From Nansenia antarctica (lineage: Eukaryota > Chordata > Actinopteri > Argentiniformes > Microstomatidae): a stretch of 64,000 bases of DNA. Where the stretch lies: NCBI GenBank assembly GCA_963989245.1, contig OZ022358.1:19009895-19073894 (forward strand), given 5' to 3'. The notes below the pieces were generated by a model. That model was not told the DNA's origin, made no database searches, and worked only from the letters and a program-made list of their open reading frames with translations. Position numbers and translations under genes: made by a program. Below are positions 1 to 11,800 of this stretch, piece by piece. Each line of letters begins with the position of its first letter. Position 1 is the stretch's first letter.

Positions 1-145
1 AGGAGTAGAAGAGGGGGCTTAGGACACAGCCCTGGGGGGCTCCTACGATGATGGTCAGAAGGCCGGAGATCTTAGAGCCCATCTTCATCACCTGTTGTCG
101 ATCCGACAGGAAGTCCAGCATCCAGTTGCATAGGCTGGGGTCTTA
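1..145 (-). pseudogene. non-LTR retrotransposon reverse transcriptase fragment
   Basis: Read on the minus strand this edge piece translates to a stretch typical of the fish LINE reverse-transcriptase palm, including the conserved GAPQGCVLSPLLYS motif that precedes the catalytic region in many L2/Rex-type LINEs. Only about 45 codons are visible before the window edge, so the copy may continue to the left. No ORF of useful length remains. Family assignment below the level of non-LTR retrotransposon is not possible from this piece. Confidence 0.6.
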
Positions 146-965
146 GACTTAGTTGACTTTAAGTACTTTCACACTACTTTGAATTTAGGCCTACTTTAGC
201 ACATCTTAAGCGGTTCCAAAAAACATTTAAAAAAATGTGTTTACATTTTGTATTCATGCATACTTTAGTATACTAAAAATACCAAAAATAGATTTTTTAA
301 TTCTTGCTTTGGGTGGGTCAAAGTAAGAGGTGTTTTGACACTTCTGAAGTATTGCAGACAAAACCAAGCAACCCTGTTCTGATGTTTCTCTCTAGTAGTA
401 GTAGATAGTCAGAACCAGCCATGCCAGACAGGAACTGGGCCTCGGAGCTGCACAGGAATTTCTCTGCCTTGCCAAGAGTTATTATTTCAGTGATTCAGCA
501 TTCTTTGACTGATGACATTGACATGACACCTTCTAGTATGCAGATTGTTATATTGAAAATGCAGCTTGTGCTTATGTCAGGGTTGACATAGTTATGTGTT
601 CTATTCCCAAACATACACAGTTAATCTGACCTTTGATACCATATCAGAAATTGCAGACATGCCTCTTCTAGACAAAACTTGCTTAGAGCTTACCTCACAG
701 CAAAACCATTCTGAACAAACCTTTTCTTGGAAGGGCCAAAAGTTGCAGGGTGATCTACGTGATCAATGCAGAGGCAATATTGATGCAAACTGCATTATAC
801 TGCAATGTTTGTTGCAGCACTTCAACATATGGCCACCAGATGTCAGTCTCAACCTTATTCCAGTTCCACCCCCTTTCTTCACTTTTACCAAACTGCATCT
901 GGCATTATAAAACTACCTGGACTTGCCTTGTAGGAGCTTTGATATGCTGACACAGTTGCATATGG
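146..965. other. intergenic, nothing recognised
   Basis: No ORF here resembles a known family and I see no splice-consistent exons. The short ORFs lack composition or motif support. Confidence 0.5.
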
Positions 966-1045
966 GATTGCATTTACATTTACATTTTTTGCATTTAGCA
1001 GACGCCTTATTCCAAAGCGATTTACAATCGATACAGATTATTACA
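966..1045 (-). repeat. L2-type LINE or SINE 3' tail
   Basis: On the minus strand this ends with the widespread fish L2 tail (AAGCGTCTGCTAAATG-like core, here slightly diverged) followed by TGTAAA-type short repeats. The core recurs at 25665 and 48515. It is the 3' end of a 5'-truncated retrotransposon. Confidence 0.6.
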
Positions 1046-1378
1046 CTTGGTATTAGATTGTTTAATATGTCATCATTTGTCATCATACGCTGTCATAATG
1101 CCAAGAACATTTCAATAATGTTCATGTGACAGTGGGATGATTATCATTTTGTTAAGAAGTGAAAGTTAGTTAGCCTCTCTCTGTAGCTCTCTTCATCCCA
1201 GTTAGGCTAACTGAGGGTCAGCTGTCCCATTCCAGGTTGTTGGGGACAGGTGCGAATCTTGTTAATCTGGGGTCAGGGGTCATGGTATAGCAGTTGGCTC
1301 GTGCCACGTTGGGACTGAGACGCCATGAAAGACATGATGGGGATAATACTGTCTGATGATTCTGTCTCTCTGCATGGA

Positions 1379-1531
<153 letters not shown>

Positions 1532-2614
1532 ACAGCACTCCCCTTCCCATTCTGGTACTTTCAGGGAGAACAAAGCCACCCCAATTGGCCAGACTCTCAC
1601 AAATTAGCCGTAATCAGCTCTGTGCAGATGGTGCCGGGCTAACCGCTAGGCTAATTGCTTTAACCTGGCTCTGCTTGGATTAGCATTCTGCTGCCAGACC
1701 CCCAGCCAGCCCGCCCAGGAGGGGCTGGGCCAATAACTAAACCTAATCTGGGTGGAGGGGGCTGGGTGGGAGGGGGCTGTGGCTCATGAGGCGGGTTTAC
1801 CCCGCCAACACCATCTGAGCTCTGAGGTTACCCTATTTCGATGATTTACGCCCCCCTCTCACCAACTGTTTCTGATTTCTGATTTGTTTGTCAACGATTC
1901 AGGCCAGAGAAAAGTACAGAACCTGTAATTAAATTCTATTTTGGGGGATTTCAATAACATTGTTTCTCACTGTGTACTTGTCCCTAGGCAATTATAGCAC
2001 TCATGCAGGATTGCCACTCAGTTACCCTGTTTAATAGAGTGACTAACAGGTACCAACATATTGTAGCAGAAATTACCCAATTAACCCAGTTTCATGAAGG
2101 GGGTGAATGTGAGGAGCTTGTAGTCTACAGCAGAGCAGGTTCCCGTAGGCAGTCTCTTTGCCCTGCTCCACCCAGCTGTGGCAATGGTACTTACATTAAC
2201 CCCCTGCCTTCATTCCCCCCTCCCAACACCATCTGCTAGAGCACAGAACCCCCCACCTTATCACACCCATAGCCCCCCCCCAGCCCCAAGCCACCCCCCT
2301 CTCAGCTTTGATGGGTCCTCATTTCAGCGCCCACAACCCCCTGTCCCCCTTGTCTTTGTTTCCGGCCCTCAAAGATACTGGACGCATTACATGGTGTTTA
2401 TTGTTTATGTTCAAATTCAGTTTTAACATCAATTTTTACAAAATGTTGTGTTGCCCCTTCAAGGATCAAACTTGCATCCATGGTATTTTCTGAGCCATCT
2501 CTAGGTCTTGTTCCGGCTATGCTAACAGTATGCTGTTGCATACTTCAGCTAATAGGTTGTGTGGTTGGGGAAATGGGCAAGTATCTTCAAGGCTACACAG
2601 CCTTTAGGCTTACA
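1532..2614. other. intergenic, nothing recognised
   Basis: Mixed-composition sequence with a C-rich stretch near 2210-2300. No coding exon or transposon end is recognised. Confidence 0.45.
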
Positions 2615-2847
2615 GTAATATTTATTCCAAAGCGCTTTACAATGGGCTCTCATTCACCCATTCACACACACTTTCACACACCAATGGCAGCAAACTACCA
2701 TGCAAGGTGCCGGCCCGCTCATTGGGAGCAATTTGAGATTCAGTGTCTTGCCCAAGGACACCTCGACACGTGGCCAGCCGGGGAACGATCCGCCGACCTT
2801 GCAATCATCAGACTGCGGATCGACCTCCTGGACCACAGCTGCCCTTA
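2615..2847 (-). repeat. tRNA-derived SINE
   Basis: On the minus strand the element begins with a tRNA-like head (GTGGTCCAGGAGGTCGATCC region) and runs through a body with the phrase 'CTTGGGCAAGACACTGAA' that is typical of fish SINEs. It ends in a TGTAAAGCGCTTTGG tail like the 3' end of L2-family LINEs. It lies between ordinary intergenic sequences and is diverged. The exact SINE family is not assigned. Confidence 0.65.
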
Positions 2848-3005
2848 ATATTTACAAGTGCAATCATTCATCAAATCATGCTTGAAATAATAACATACAG
2901 TAAATTGGCCAATTAAACATGTCATTTGCAGGTGCATGTAACAGGCAAACCACATACGTAGATGCCATTGAACACACTGACAAGCTTGTCATTCTGCAAG
3001 ACTGT

Positions 3006-3007
3006 GT

Positions 3008-3062
<55 letters not shown>

Positions 3063-3160
3063 ATGAGCGTGTCTGTGTGAGTGTGTGCTTTTGTGTGTAT
3101 ACTCTGTGTGTGTGTGTGTGTGTGTGTATGTGTGTTGGGGGTGGGGGGAGGGGGGGGGGG
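3006..3160. repeat. (GT)n microsatellite with G-rich end
   Basis: GT repeats with interruptions, ending in a G-rich run at about 3140-3160. Confidence 0.95.
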
Positions 3161-3540
3161 ACAGATGGCCTGGCCGCCTCCTGAGCAGATCAGATTAGTA
3201 GTAGGCCGGGGCTGCAGCCTGCGAGTCGTTGGTAATTAGACGTGTTTATCTCCTGTGGATCAATTGTCATAAAGTGAGCTGGCCAGTGCTAGAGCCAAGT
3301 CTCTGAGGAGAAGTTAATCCAAGACCCAGGTGGAGCAATTATGGGGACAAGCAATGATAATCATAGAAGACGGCGAGCCGTAATAACAGTTTCACAGTAC
3401 AGTAATATCTGAGTAAAGAGGAGACATTCACTTGCTGTTGGTCCAGTGGTGACAGGTTTAGTGGTTGTTGTGTTGTGACTTCCAACAGTATAACAGCAAT
3501 CCAGTTTGGTGTATAATTGTTGTCATACTGCTACTAACAC
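3161..3540. other. intergenic, nothing recognised
   Basis: No exon, RNA gene or repeat end recognised between the GT repeat and the Harbinger terminus. Confidence 0.45.
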
Positions 3541-3791
3541 AGGGCCGGTTGCTCAGACATGGCTTAAGCCTAGTTCCAGACTAAAAAGCCATTTAAACTG
3601 GTTTAACTAAAAACGTCTTGCAGAGACATAGCTTAAAACAAGACAGATTTAGTCTATTCTGGTTTAAATTAAGATGATTGCAAGAAGGAAGTTTAGAGCT
3701 ATTCTAGGACTAAATTGAACCAAGTTGGAGCTTAAATTAATCCTCCAAGGAGGCAGGTTTAACTTCAGTTTAACATTGTCTGTGAGGAAGC

Positions 3792-4823
3792 ATGGAGTAC
3801 TTGGATTATCTCAATGAAGACCAGCATGCCTTACAGAGGCTAGCCAGACGGGTACTTGTGGATAGGAGTGATCCACTGACTTACTTTGATGAAATAACTT
3901 TTAGAGACCGCTTTCGGATGCACAAGGAAAATGCATCAGAAATAATTTCTTTGCTTGAGCCTGGACTATCCATTCAGCTGTCTCAACGAGGAAGGCCTGT
4001 ACCTATTCCACTCCAAGTCCTCATTACCTTGAGGTTCTTGGCATCTGGAACCTTTCAACGGGAAACAGGTGATCTGTGTGGTGTCCATGAATCTACTGCA
4101 TGTAGAATAGTGCACAAAGTTTGCAGGGCCATTTGTGGACTGAAGAGTACATATATCAACTTTCCTGATGCTGCTAGCCAAGCCAACTATAAAGTAGAGT
4201 TTTATGAGTATGGACACTTTCCAGGAGTGATTGGCTGTATCGATGGATGTCAAATTCCAATCAAGTGCCCATCAACTCCTGATGCTGAGGAGTACAGGAA
4301 CCGCAAGAACTGGTTCTCCATTAATGTTCAGGGTGTATGCACTCCTAATTTGGAGTTCTCAAATATTGTTGCCCGTTGGAAAGGTTCAACTCACGACTCA
4401 CGGATCTTTTTCAATTCTTCATTGTGTGCTGAGTTTCTGAGGGGACAACATAGTGGACTAATGCTTGGTGACAGTGGATACGGCCAGAGTACATTTTTAT
4501 TCACACCATACATTAATCCCATAACAGCGCCACAGAAGAGGTACAACAGGGCTCATATCCGCACTCGAGGTATGGTTGAGCGTATGTTTGGGGTATGGAA
4601 AAATCGTTTCCAGTGTTTACGCAACACACTCCGCTTCAACCCAAGAAGATGCTGCATAGTGATCATTGCTACAGCTGTGCTGCACAACTACCTGAGGAGG
4701 CAGCACTGTCCTGAACCTCCACAGGAAGGTGAAGATAATGCAGATGTGCCCATGGTTGTGGCAGTCGGTGACCAACGAGGACTTGCACACAGGAATGCCT
4801 TCACATTGCAGCACTTCAACTAG
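3792..4823 (+). CDS. HARBI1-like DDE transposase of a Harbinger element
   Basis: This intact 343-aa ORF is close to the length of vertebrate HARBI1 (about 350 aa). An N-terminal helix-turn-helix-like region (residues 75-115, with the LASGTFQRETGDLCGVHEST block) is followed by a DDE_Tnp_4 nuclease core. The first acidic residue is D151 in CIDGCQIPI, the middle one is D202 in GSTHDSR (or D227 in LGDSGY), and the last is E263 in RGMVERMFGVWK. The start is the first Met in frame, about 250 bp inside the left terminal repeat. The enzyme would cut and join the element's ends, normally with its Myb-like partner, whose gene lies convergently at 5269-5933. No frameshift or stop is seen, so this may be an active copy or a very recent one. 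Confidence 0.93.
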   Translation: MEYLDYLNEDQHALQRLARRVLVDRSDPLTYFDEITFRDRFRMHKENASEIISLLEPGLSIQLSQRGRPVPIPLQVLITLRFLASGTFQRETGDLCGVHESTACRIVHKVCRAICGLKSTYINFPDAASQANYKVEFYEYGHFPGVIGCIDGCQIPIKCPSTPDAEEYRNRKNWFSINVQGVCTPNLEFSNIVARWKGSTHDSRIFFNSSLCAEFLRGQHSGLMLGDSGYGQSTFLFTPYINPITAPQKRYNRAHIRTRGMVERMFGVWKNRFQCLRNTLRFNPRRCCIVIIATAVLHNYLRRQHCPEPPQEGEDNADVPMVVAVGDQRGLAHRNAFTLQHFN

Positions 4824-5058
4824 GGTGAGATGCATTTATTGTTTGCTTTGTACATAATTTAAGAGTAAAATTAAATGAGTGACAAGGCTGGAATAAAATG
4901 GTCAGTACTCGTGTAAATACTCTTGGGAAATTACAAGACACTTTTATTGTGAATCACAAGAGTTAAGCACAATTGTCTCAGCACTGTACTTCATTGTGTT
5001 CATAGCTTTCTCCTCCAACTTCATTTCCAATTCAACCTGGAGTATACTCATTTTCAAT

Positions 5059-5933
5059 TCATGTTCTTCCTTTAGATATTTCTTTTTCTCTGGCTAACTT
5101 TTCATGCATTGTCATCTTTATTCTTCTTCGCTGACAGGTGCTGACAACTTCAGTTATGGCGGCAGCAGATGTGGACGGTAAACACTCATTGTGCACTGGC
5201 TCTGTCACTTGGGTCACAATTGTTTCCTCTGGGAAAATTAACAGTGTTAGAAGCACACATTTACTTACCGGTATATGAACCTTAGAATGAAGATTGACAG
5301 TTGAATATGGAGGTTACCATTTGGGCTCAGGCTCAGTTCTTCATTTGCACTGTCCAAATGGTCATCATCTGGAATACCATCCAGGGGTTGCTGGTGCTCT
5401 ATCATTCCAGAAAGCACATCACAGAATTCATCAGTTTGGTGATCTTTTGGTGGTCCGCCACCAGTAGTGAATCGCTCTCTTCTGGCTTCTGCACTCAGTT
5501 TTTTTAAAGTCAGTTTGATGTTCTTCCAGAGAGTCTATAAAAGCAGATGTCATTCAATATGAATTATCTTACACAAATATGATTTTTAAATTTATTTAAC
5601 CTTTATTTATCCAGGGAAGTCACACTGAGATTTGCATCTCTTTTACAGATGAGCCGAGGCCAAAAAAAGCAGCAAATAAGAAGTGAAATGCTGATAATCT
5701 CATGAAGAGATGAATGAAGATCTCACCTGAAGTTGCTGTACTGTTCGTTTTGTTACTTTTTCATTTGCATTAAATTCACTGCTAATTGCAATCCAACTAC
5801 TCTTCTTCTTTTGCTCGGTAGCAGCAGTATGGTTTTTACTTTCAATGATTGGATGGTTTGATGCAATTTGTTTTAGTAGTGTCTTTTCCAACTCAGTGTA
5901 GTTCTTTGAACGAATTCTGGTTGCCACTGCCAT
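5059..5933 (-). CDS. Myb/SANT-like (MSANTD3-type) protein of the Harbinger element
   Basis: Exon 1 at 5727-5933 starts MAVATRIRSKNYTELEK and encodes a SANT/Myb-like helical domain with spaced Trp residues. Its donor joins in phase 0 to exon 2 at about 5269-5534, which continues with TLWKNIKLTLKKLSAEAR. This resembles MSANTD3/NAIF1-like proteins. In Harbinger elements this partner binds the transposase and takes it to DNA. A further stretch (5059-5230) encodes the basic, REK-rich C-terminal part, but I could not join it to exon 2 without a one-base frame conflict. The 3' part is therefore either shifted or spliced in a way I have not resolved. A short interspersed repeat lies in the intron. 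Confidence 0.7.
5585..5655. repeat. short interspersed repeat, copy 1
   Basis: The phrase AACCTTTATTTATCCAGG followed by an 'agtcacactgagat' region matches the phrase at 17846-17925. It is a common fish interspersed repeat, here inside the Myb gene intron of the Harbinger element. Confidence 0.5.
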
Positions 5934-6316
5934 TGTTCCATCTCAAGATCCACATCAGTCACATCAGTTTCTTACATATTTTTCTGACAATTAAGATAAA
6001 ACCATTTGCTTTCAAAATAAAAGCTCCTGGTATTGTTTTCTATCAATGTTCTCACAAAAAAACGTGTTTTCTGTTCCATTCCGGGTTTTCATGGGGACCA
6101 TTGTATGAACTAGCCTGGCTCCGCCTCCCTCAAATGAGGCTTAATCCAGGTGTTTGCAATAAGGCTTACTTAGCTTACTCCAGGACTCCATAGTCTCCGA
6201 TTTACTAAGCCACAGTTGAGATACTTTCATGCAAGCGGCTTAAATTACCTAGTTTAACTAGTCAAGATTAGGCCTAGTCCTGTCTTTATTTAAGCCCTGT
6301 CTGAGCAACCGGCCCT

Positions 6317-7757
6317 ATGATTGACAAGTAGTATAGACCAGGGCCTACTGCTGCAGTGCTCCAAAAATAATCATTGTATTTGTAAATGTATTATCATGAG
6401 GACTTTGGGGTAACACCTGGCCCTAAAATGCAACTTTCCGGTGAAGAAAATGTGTTAATTCCAGATTTGGAAGGAAGTTTGCTCACTTTAGTGAGGAAGG
6501 CAGAGTGACCCTTAAAGACAATGTCCCACCTGTATTCAGGATATGTCGCAAAAGGCCAAATGCAAGCAGCACCATGGTCAGTGCATCTCTCACAAAGTAT
6601 CTATGACCCTGTGTCCCTGTTTCAGAAAGGGTTAAAACACATACTACATGCAACTTTATGGCACATGCAATTATGTTTAGTGGTACTGTGTCATTCTGAA
6701 TCCAGCCTGGATCTGTTTTTGAAGTAGTTAACCCTTTCATGTAAAACATACTGGCACAATAATGGTGGACTCTGTACAGATTCCACTGGATACTGACAAG
6801 GACCACACGTACAGCAAGAGGCCTTACAGCTTTCCTCCTAAAGAATTGGTTAGTGTGAATGAAGTGTATTACATACAAACATACTATGCACCATTCAGAG
6901 CTGTACACTCACAGTCATGCTTATGTGTGTATCCATTTAGGAAAGTGATGTTACTGTGGACGAAGATGGCGGAAGCCTGGATGGCGAAAACACACTATCT
7001 TTAAAGAGACTTGAGGTCAGTAAGGAAGTGCAAATGATCAAGGAAAGAACATGACGTATTCAGAGTACTTAGCTACATCTATTCATTGTAACAAGTACTG
7101 TATAATTACATTTTAGGAAAGGGCTCAACAAGCCCAACACCAACGAAGACTGACCGGTGTTAGTGACCAGCTTGTTAGTGGAATTCATCACTCTGGACAA
7201 AGACTCACTGCAACATCTTGAAGTGAGTTTGCTAAGTAAAGTGACCCATTTTAAGCATAATATAAATAATGAAAGTGAAATGTTTTATGTTTGTGTAGTG
7301 ATTGTACATTTACGTTGAGCATCCTCCCAACAAACTATATATTTCATCGCAGGACGAGTCAAGTCTCTTTGGGCAAAGAAGAAGGACACAGTCATCATCC
7401 TTTTGAAGATGATGACCAAATGGACATAGTGTTTTGTTTCCTGTCAGGAGTGGTCAAAAAAACACAGAGACCATTCGCTGATCCGGTGGCATTCGTCATG
7501 GATGTGCCTCTGCCAGAGGTGACATTTCACTGACACTTTTTTGATTCGTATACTAATATTTTATATTATAACATATGTCGCACTTTAACTCATGGTCAAT
7601 ATCCAGTAGAATCGTATAATACCATTTGCTCATATCAGGTCTTGCCTAGTTGTCACCTGCACCATGGCACAGCCTTCTTGTCTAAATGTTACTATTAAAC
7701 ATGTGGCTTTAATCACTTCATGACACAGGCAACAGTCCACGCACACACAGCTGTACA
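6317..7757 (+). other. possible exons of an unrecognised spliced gene
   Basis: Three stretches can be joined in phase 0 with consensus splice sites: 6762-6849 (starts MVDSVQIPLDTDKD), 6943-7015 (ESDVTVDEDGGSLDGEN) and 7118-7220 (ERAQQAQHQRRLTG, ending in a stop near 7218). A further possible exon lies at 7355-7518. Together they read as an acidic then Gln/Arg-rich peptide of about 90 aa. I do not recognise the protein. Two more exon-like stretches lie beyond the LTR retrotransposon at about 13835-14060, so the gene, if real, is interrupted by that insertion. It could also be chance splice signals or an old transposon. Confidence 0.3.
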
Positions 7758-7762
7758 CTCTG

Positions 7763-8829
7763 TGTTATGAAGGCCCACAGTTTAGAGCCAGTTTTAGTTT
7801 CCCCGAAATCAGCCCTTTTGCCCTGTTATTTCCTTTCTTATTTTCCATACTATTTCTGTACGTTTCATGAAGGTGTATGTATTATTATTGTAATGTTTAT
7901 GTATATGTTTGATGACGTAGTATATCCGGGGTGGGTCCGTGACCCGGATGCTAGGTTCGGTGGTGTATATATAAGAGACGGAAGTGGTCAGTGTGTCAGT
8001 GTGTGAAGAGAATCAGAACGAGAGAGAGTAACGAGAGAGAAGCAACGAAAAGTCAATCTAAGATGGCGGATTCAGTAACACGCACACCGTGCAGAAGCTG
8101 AAGACGCCAGGAAAGTGATTATTGAGTTTACCACTGTAGCCCAGTTTAGTTGTGTTCCCGTTAGACAGCCTTGCCAGCAGCCGGCTGTTAACGTTGGACC
8201 ACGCGAGACGCCAAACTGGACAGAATCGTCGCCTCCACGAGCGGACTGCGACCGAACGCTGACTCCATCGGAGCTTCGACGTGGACCACCGGACCTGGGC
8301 CCTTCACCTCGTCGTGGACCACGAAGAAGGCCCTTTCCCTCCGCGTTGCTACGTCACCCCCCCCCCTTTTGTCTGCTACCTTCCTCGACGCACATGCCAT
8401 CCAACCAGGCCTCAACGCGCACCACAGTCCGGGACTATAAGCCTGTTCAGGCCAGATACTATGAGTGAGTGATTGAGTGTGTGTGTGGCCGGCGGGGAGG
8501 GAATGTATATATCTGGGGATGTATACATCAGTTATGTAAATAAATGTGTTGTTCATATGTGATACCGTTACCGTGTGTTAGTTGTTTGTATGCTAATGCT
8601 AATTCCAAGGCTAATGCTAATGCTAATTCCAAGGCTAATGCTAATGCTAATTCCAATGTTAATGCTAATGCTAATTCCCATGCTAATGCTAACGATAGTA
8701 ACTGCTAGTCTAACGGTTTGCTGGCGCCCCCTGCCTGTATCCTCCTACACTGCCTATTTAGCTTAGAGTTAGTTAGATAACCAGCCCCTTCCTAAATCCT
8801 ACAGTCCTTTTAGCTACTCCCTGGTTACA
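7763..8829 (+). repeat. left LTR of the BEL/Pao element
   Basis: This 1067-bp LTR has TG...CA ends. A TATA box (TATATATAAG, about 7965-7976) marks the probable U3/R promoter, and an AATAAA signal near 8538 marks polyadenylation. The U5 part holds a small minisatellite of CTAATGCTAATTCC-type units (8590-8695). The partner LTR at 12756-13822 has the same length. Confidence 0.96.
8590..8695. repeat. CTAATGCTAATTCC minisatellite in the LTR
   Basis: Four to five imperfect units of roughly 24 bp built from CTAATG and CTAATTCC words. The same array occurs in the right LTR at about 13583-13688, with the same unit order. Confidence 0.85.
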
Positions 8830-8831
8830 AT

Positions 8832-8848
8832 TGGTCCTTCGAGCCGGA
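8832..8848 (+). promoter_or_regulatory. primer-binding site for tRNA-Tyr
   Basis: The 17 bases TGGTCCTTCGAGCCGGA, two bases after the LTR, are complementary to the 3' end (including CCA) of vertebrate tRNA-Tyr as I know it. This would prime minus-strand cDNA synthesis. Confidence 0.85.
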
Positions 8849-8867
8849 TAGGTAGTGTAGTGATAGC

Positions 8868-11800
8868 ATGGCTGAGCGCAGCCAACCAGACCAGACAGTT
8901 ACCCCCCCTTCTCCGCCCCCTGAGCCAGAGCCACGACCACAGAGAGTCCCGCGGTTGCCTCCGAGGTTACAGGAGTATGAGCTTGAGCTCGAAAGCTCAC
9001 TGAGTGGTAGCGAGGAGCGCACTCCACGGGATACAGTGGTCGGAGAGGCCGAGGTGTCCGCCGGCGCGCGGGTGGCTAGCACTGAGACAGCCCTCAAAGA
9101 GCACCAGCCTGAGGATGAGATGGCAGAACCGCAGGGTTTTGCCGTGGAACCGGAAGAGCAGGAAGGAGAGGCCCGGTCCGACAGCGCCTGCGGGCGGAAG
9201 AGGGAGGGCCTCAGCCTTAACGATCTGCCTCCCAGTACGGCGCGCTCGAGACCTAGCTCCTGCCGCTCAGTGGCTTCCTCCCGGTCCAGGGTTTCCGTGG
9301 GCAGTTCTGCCTCTGGGGCGGATAGCCTGCACTCCAGAGGGAGTAGTGCCGCGCTGTCAGAATGTATGCGCCAACAGGCCGAGATGGCGTTAGAGCGGGA
9401 GCGCCAACAGGCCGAGATGGCGTTAGAGCGGGAACGACTCCAGTTCGAGCGTGAACGCCTCCAGCGCCAGGAGGCGCTAGAACGCGAACGCCTCCAGATG
9501 GACGGAGCGGAACGTGCGGCGGAGAGACAGCGCCAGGAGGCGTTAGAGAGGGAACGCATCCAGTACGAGCGCGAGCGCTTCCAGATGAACGGAGCGGAAC
9601 GCGCGGCGGAGAGACAGCGCCAGGAGGCGCTAGAACGTGAACGCTTCCAGATGGAGCGCGACCGCCTCCAGATGGAGAGAGAGCAACTGCACGCGGAGAA
9701 GATGGAGGAAGTGATGCAGACCATGCGCGACGTGTGCATCAGCAGAGCTCCGTCGGCCCGTAGCTCCAGAGCATCATCCGCACGGCCCTCTCGAGTGCCA
9801 TCTCCTGAACCCCCCGCCGATGGCTCCATGACCCCCGCCATGACTGTCCAACTACAGGCCCAGCTGACCACCTGGAAGGAAGAGGACCAGGGACCCGACC
9901 GCTACGCGGCCCAGAGGGAGCCAGCGTCGCTGCCCGGGAGGGGAGCCATCCCCCAAGAGCGTAGCACACCCCTAGGTCCTCCAGTGCACCAAAATGCATG
10001 CAGGCCGGACACCCAGACCGTCACTCCAGCCCCGATCATCCACTACAGGATGTTTCCCCAGGTGGAGGGACCCAAGTTCCCCTTCTTCAAGGACGAGGAC
10101 AGGAGCCAGTATGTGGAGCTACGCATCTGCCTAGACACGCTCTTGGACGACTCCTGCTCAGAGTCCTACAAATATGCGATTCTCCTTCAGCATGTGAGGA
10201 ACCCCAGAGCCCACAACATGGTTCTGGCCCATGCCTCCGCACCGACACCTTACACCAGAGCGCTCGCCGACTTGGATGCCCGCTACGGTCGTCCCTGGAA
10301 CCACGCCCTTGCTGAACTGCAAGCCCTCGAACAGCAGGCCCCCATCAAGGATGAACGGGCGCTGGATGACTTCGCGCTCCGCGTGCACACCTTGGTTGGA
10401 ATGCTGAAGACGCAGGGCCCAGCTGGCGCCAGCGAGATCAACAGCACCTCCAACGTAGAGCGGCTGCTCCGCAAGATCCCACGCTTCCGGCAGGAGAGGT
10501 TCCGGCGACAGCAGCGCGTTCGTAACCCCGGGAAGTTGGGTCTGAGCATGGCTGCCTTCGCGGAGTTCCTACTGGAGGAAGTGCATGACACCAACGTAGA
10601 CGCCATGGGTTACGCTGAGCCGAAGAAGGAGAGGGAGAAGGGAGACCGCTGGGACCGGCCGAGCTCGAACAGAGGACGCCCAGTAGGAGTGCTGCACACG
10701 GAGGAGGAGCCTCGGAGAGAGAGGAAAGCCCGACCTGAGGGAAAGGATTCCTCTCAACCCCCTCAAAAGGGACGGAGAGGTCCACCGCCATGTCCGTACT
10801 GCACCAGCGAGCACTGGTTCAATGAGTGCAGTGACTTCAACAACCTGAGTACCGAGGCCAAGCAGAGGTGGCTCGAGGAGAACAAGAGGTGCTGGAACTG
10901 TGGGCGCGACCATCTGGCTAAGAACTGCACCTTGAGGAGAAAGTGCAACCGCTGTGAGGAGGTCCACCTCAACATCCTACACGAGGTCTCCCTCGCCAGG
11001 TCCACGGAGGGCACCAGAAGCCCTAGGTCCGGTAGCGCACCGGAAGAGGCAACACCTGTCTACTACCTAGACCCAGCCCGGAGCAGCGGCTCCAAGGTCC
11101 TACTGAAGGTGGTGAAGGTCCGACTTCACCACAACAACGCTGTGTACGACACGTACGCCGTTCTAGACGACGGGTCGGAACGGACCATCCTTCTCCAGGG
11201 GGCAGTGCGCCAGTTGGGGCTCCAAGGGACTGCGGAGAAGCTGACTCTGCGCACGATACGTCGCGACCTTAAAGAGGTCACCGGGGCGAGAATCAACTTC
11301 TCTATCTCCCCGGCGGGGCGGCCGTCGGACAGATATCGGCTTCGGAATGTCTTCACCGCAGACCAGCTAGCGCTCTCCCGCTACGACTACCCCCTGGAGA
11401 GATTACGCGCAAGATATTCCCACCTACGGCGAGTAGACCTACATCCGATAGAAGGAGCGGAGCCAACCCTTCTCATCGGCTCGGACAACGCTGAACTGAT
11501 CGTGTCGCTCCGTCCTCCGCTGAGAGGACCACGAGGCTGCCCGATGGCTGTTAAGACTGCGCTTGGGTGGGCCCTCCAAGGCGCTACCGAGGGGAGAGAT
11601 AGAGGCGGGAGAGCTACGTCATCCCTCCATGTCCGAACCGAAGAAGTGCAGACCATCAACTGCCTTCACACCAGGGTGGACTCCATGAATGCGGCGCTAC
11701 GGGATAACGTCCAGAAACCCGAGGGAGAGGGGAACAGCTTTGATTCCCTGCAGAAGGAATTCCAGGAGGTCCTCGATGAGCTGGTCGGAGAGAAGAGCCT

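Larger units (their letters stand above)
3541..6316 (+). mobile_element. Harbinger-type DNA transposon, two genes
   Basis: The element is bounded by perfect inverted ends: AGGGCCGGTTGCTCAGAC at 3541 and its reverse complement ending at 6316. AT-rich subterminal TTAAG/TTTAAAC motifs recur inside both ends. It carries a plus-strand HARBI1-like DDE nuclease gene and a convergent minus-strand Myb/SANT-like gene, the two-gene layout known for PIF/Harbinger and ISL2EU-like elements. No clean 3-bp target duplication is visible (CAC left, ATG right). A short interspersed repeat lies at about 5585-5655 between the Myb exons. Perfect ends and an intact transposase ORF suggest it is fairly young. Confidence 0.88.

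Noticed and set aside
8825..9871. 348-aa Ser/Arg-rich minus-strand ORF
   Set aside because: Antisense shadow of the repetitive gag coiled-coil coding sequence of the LTR element.
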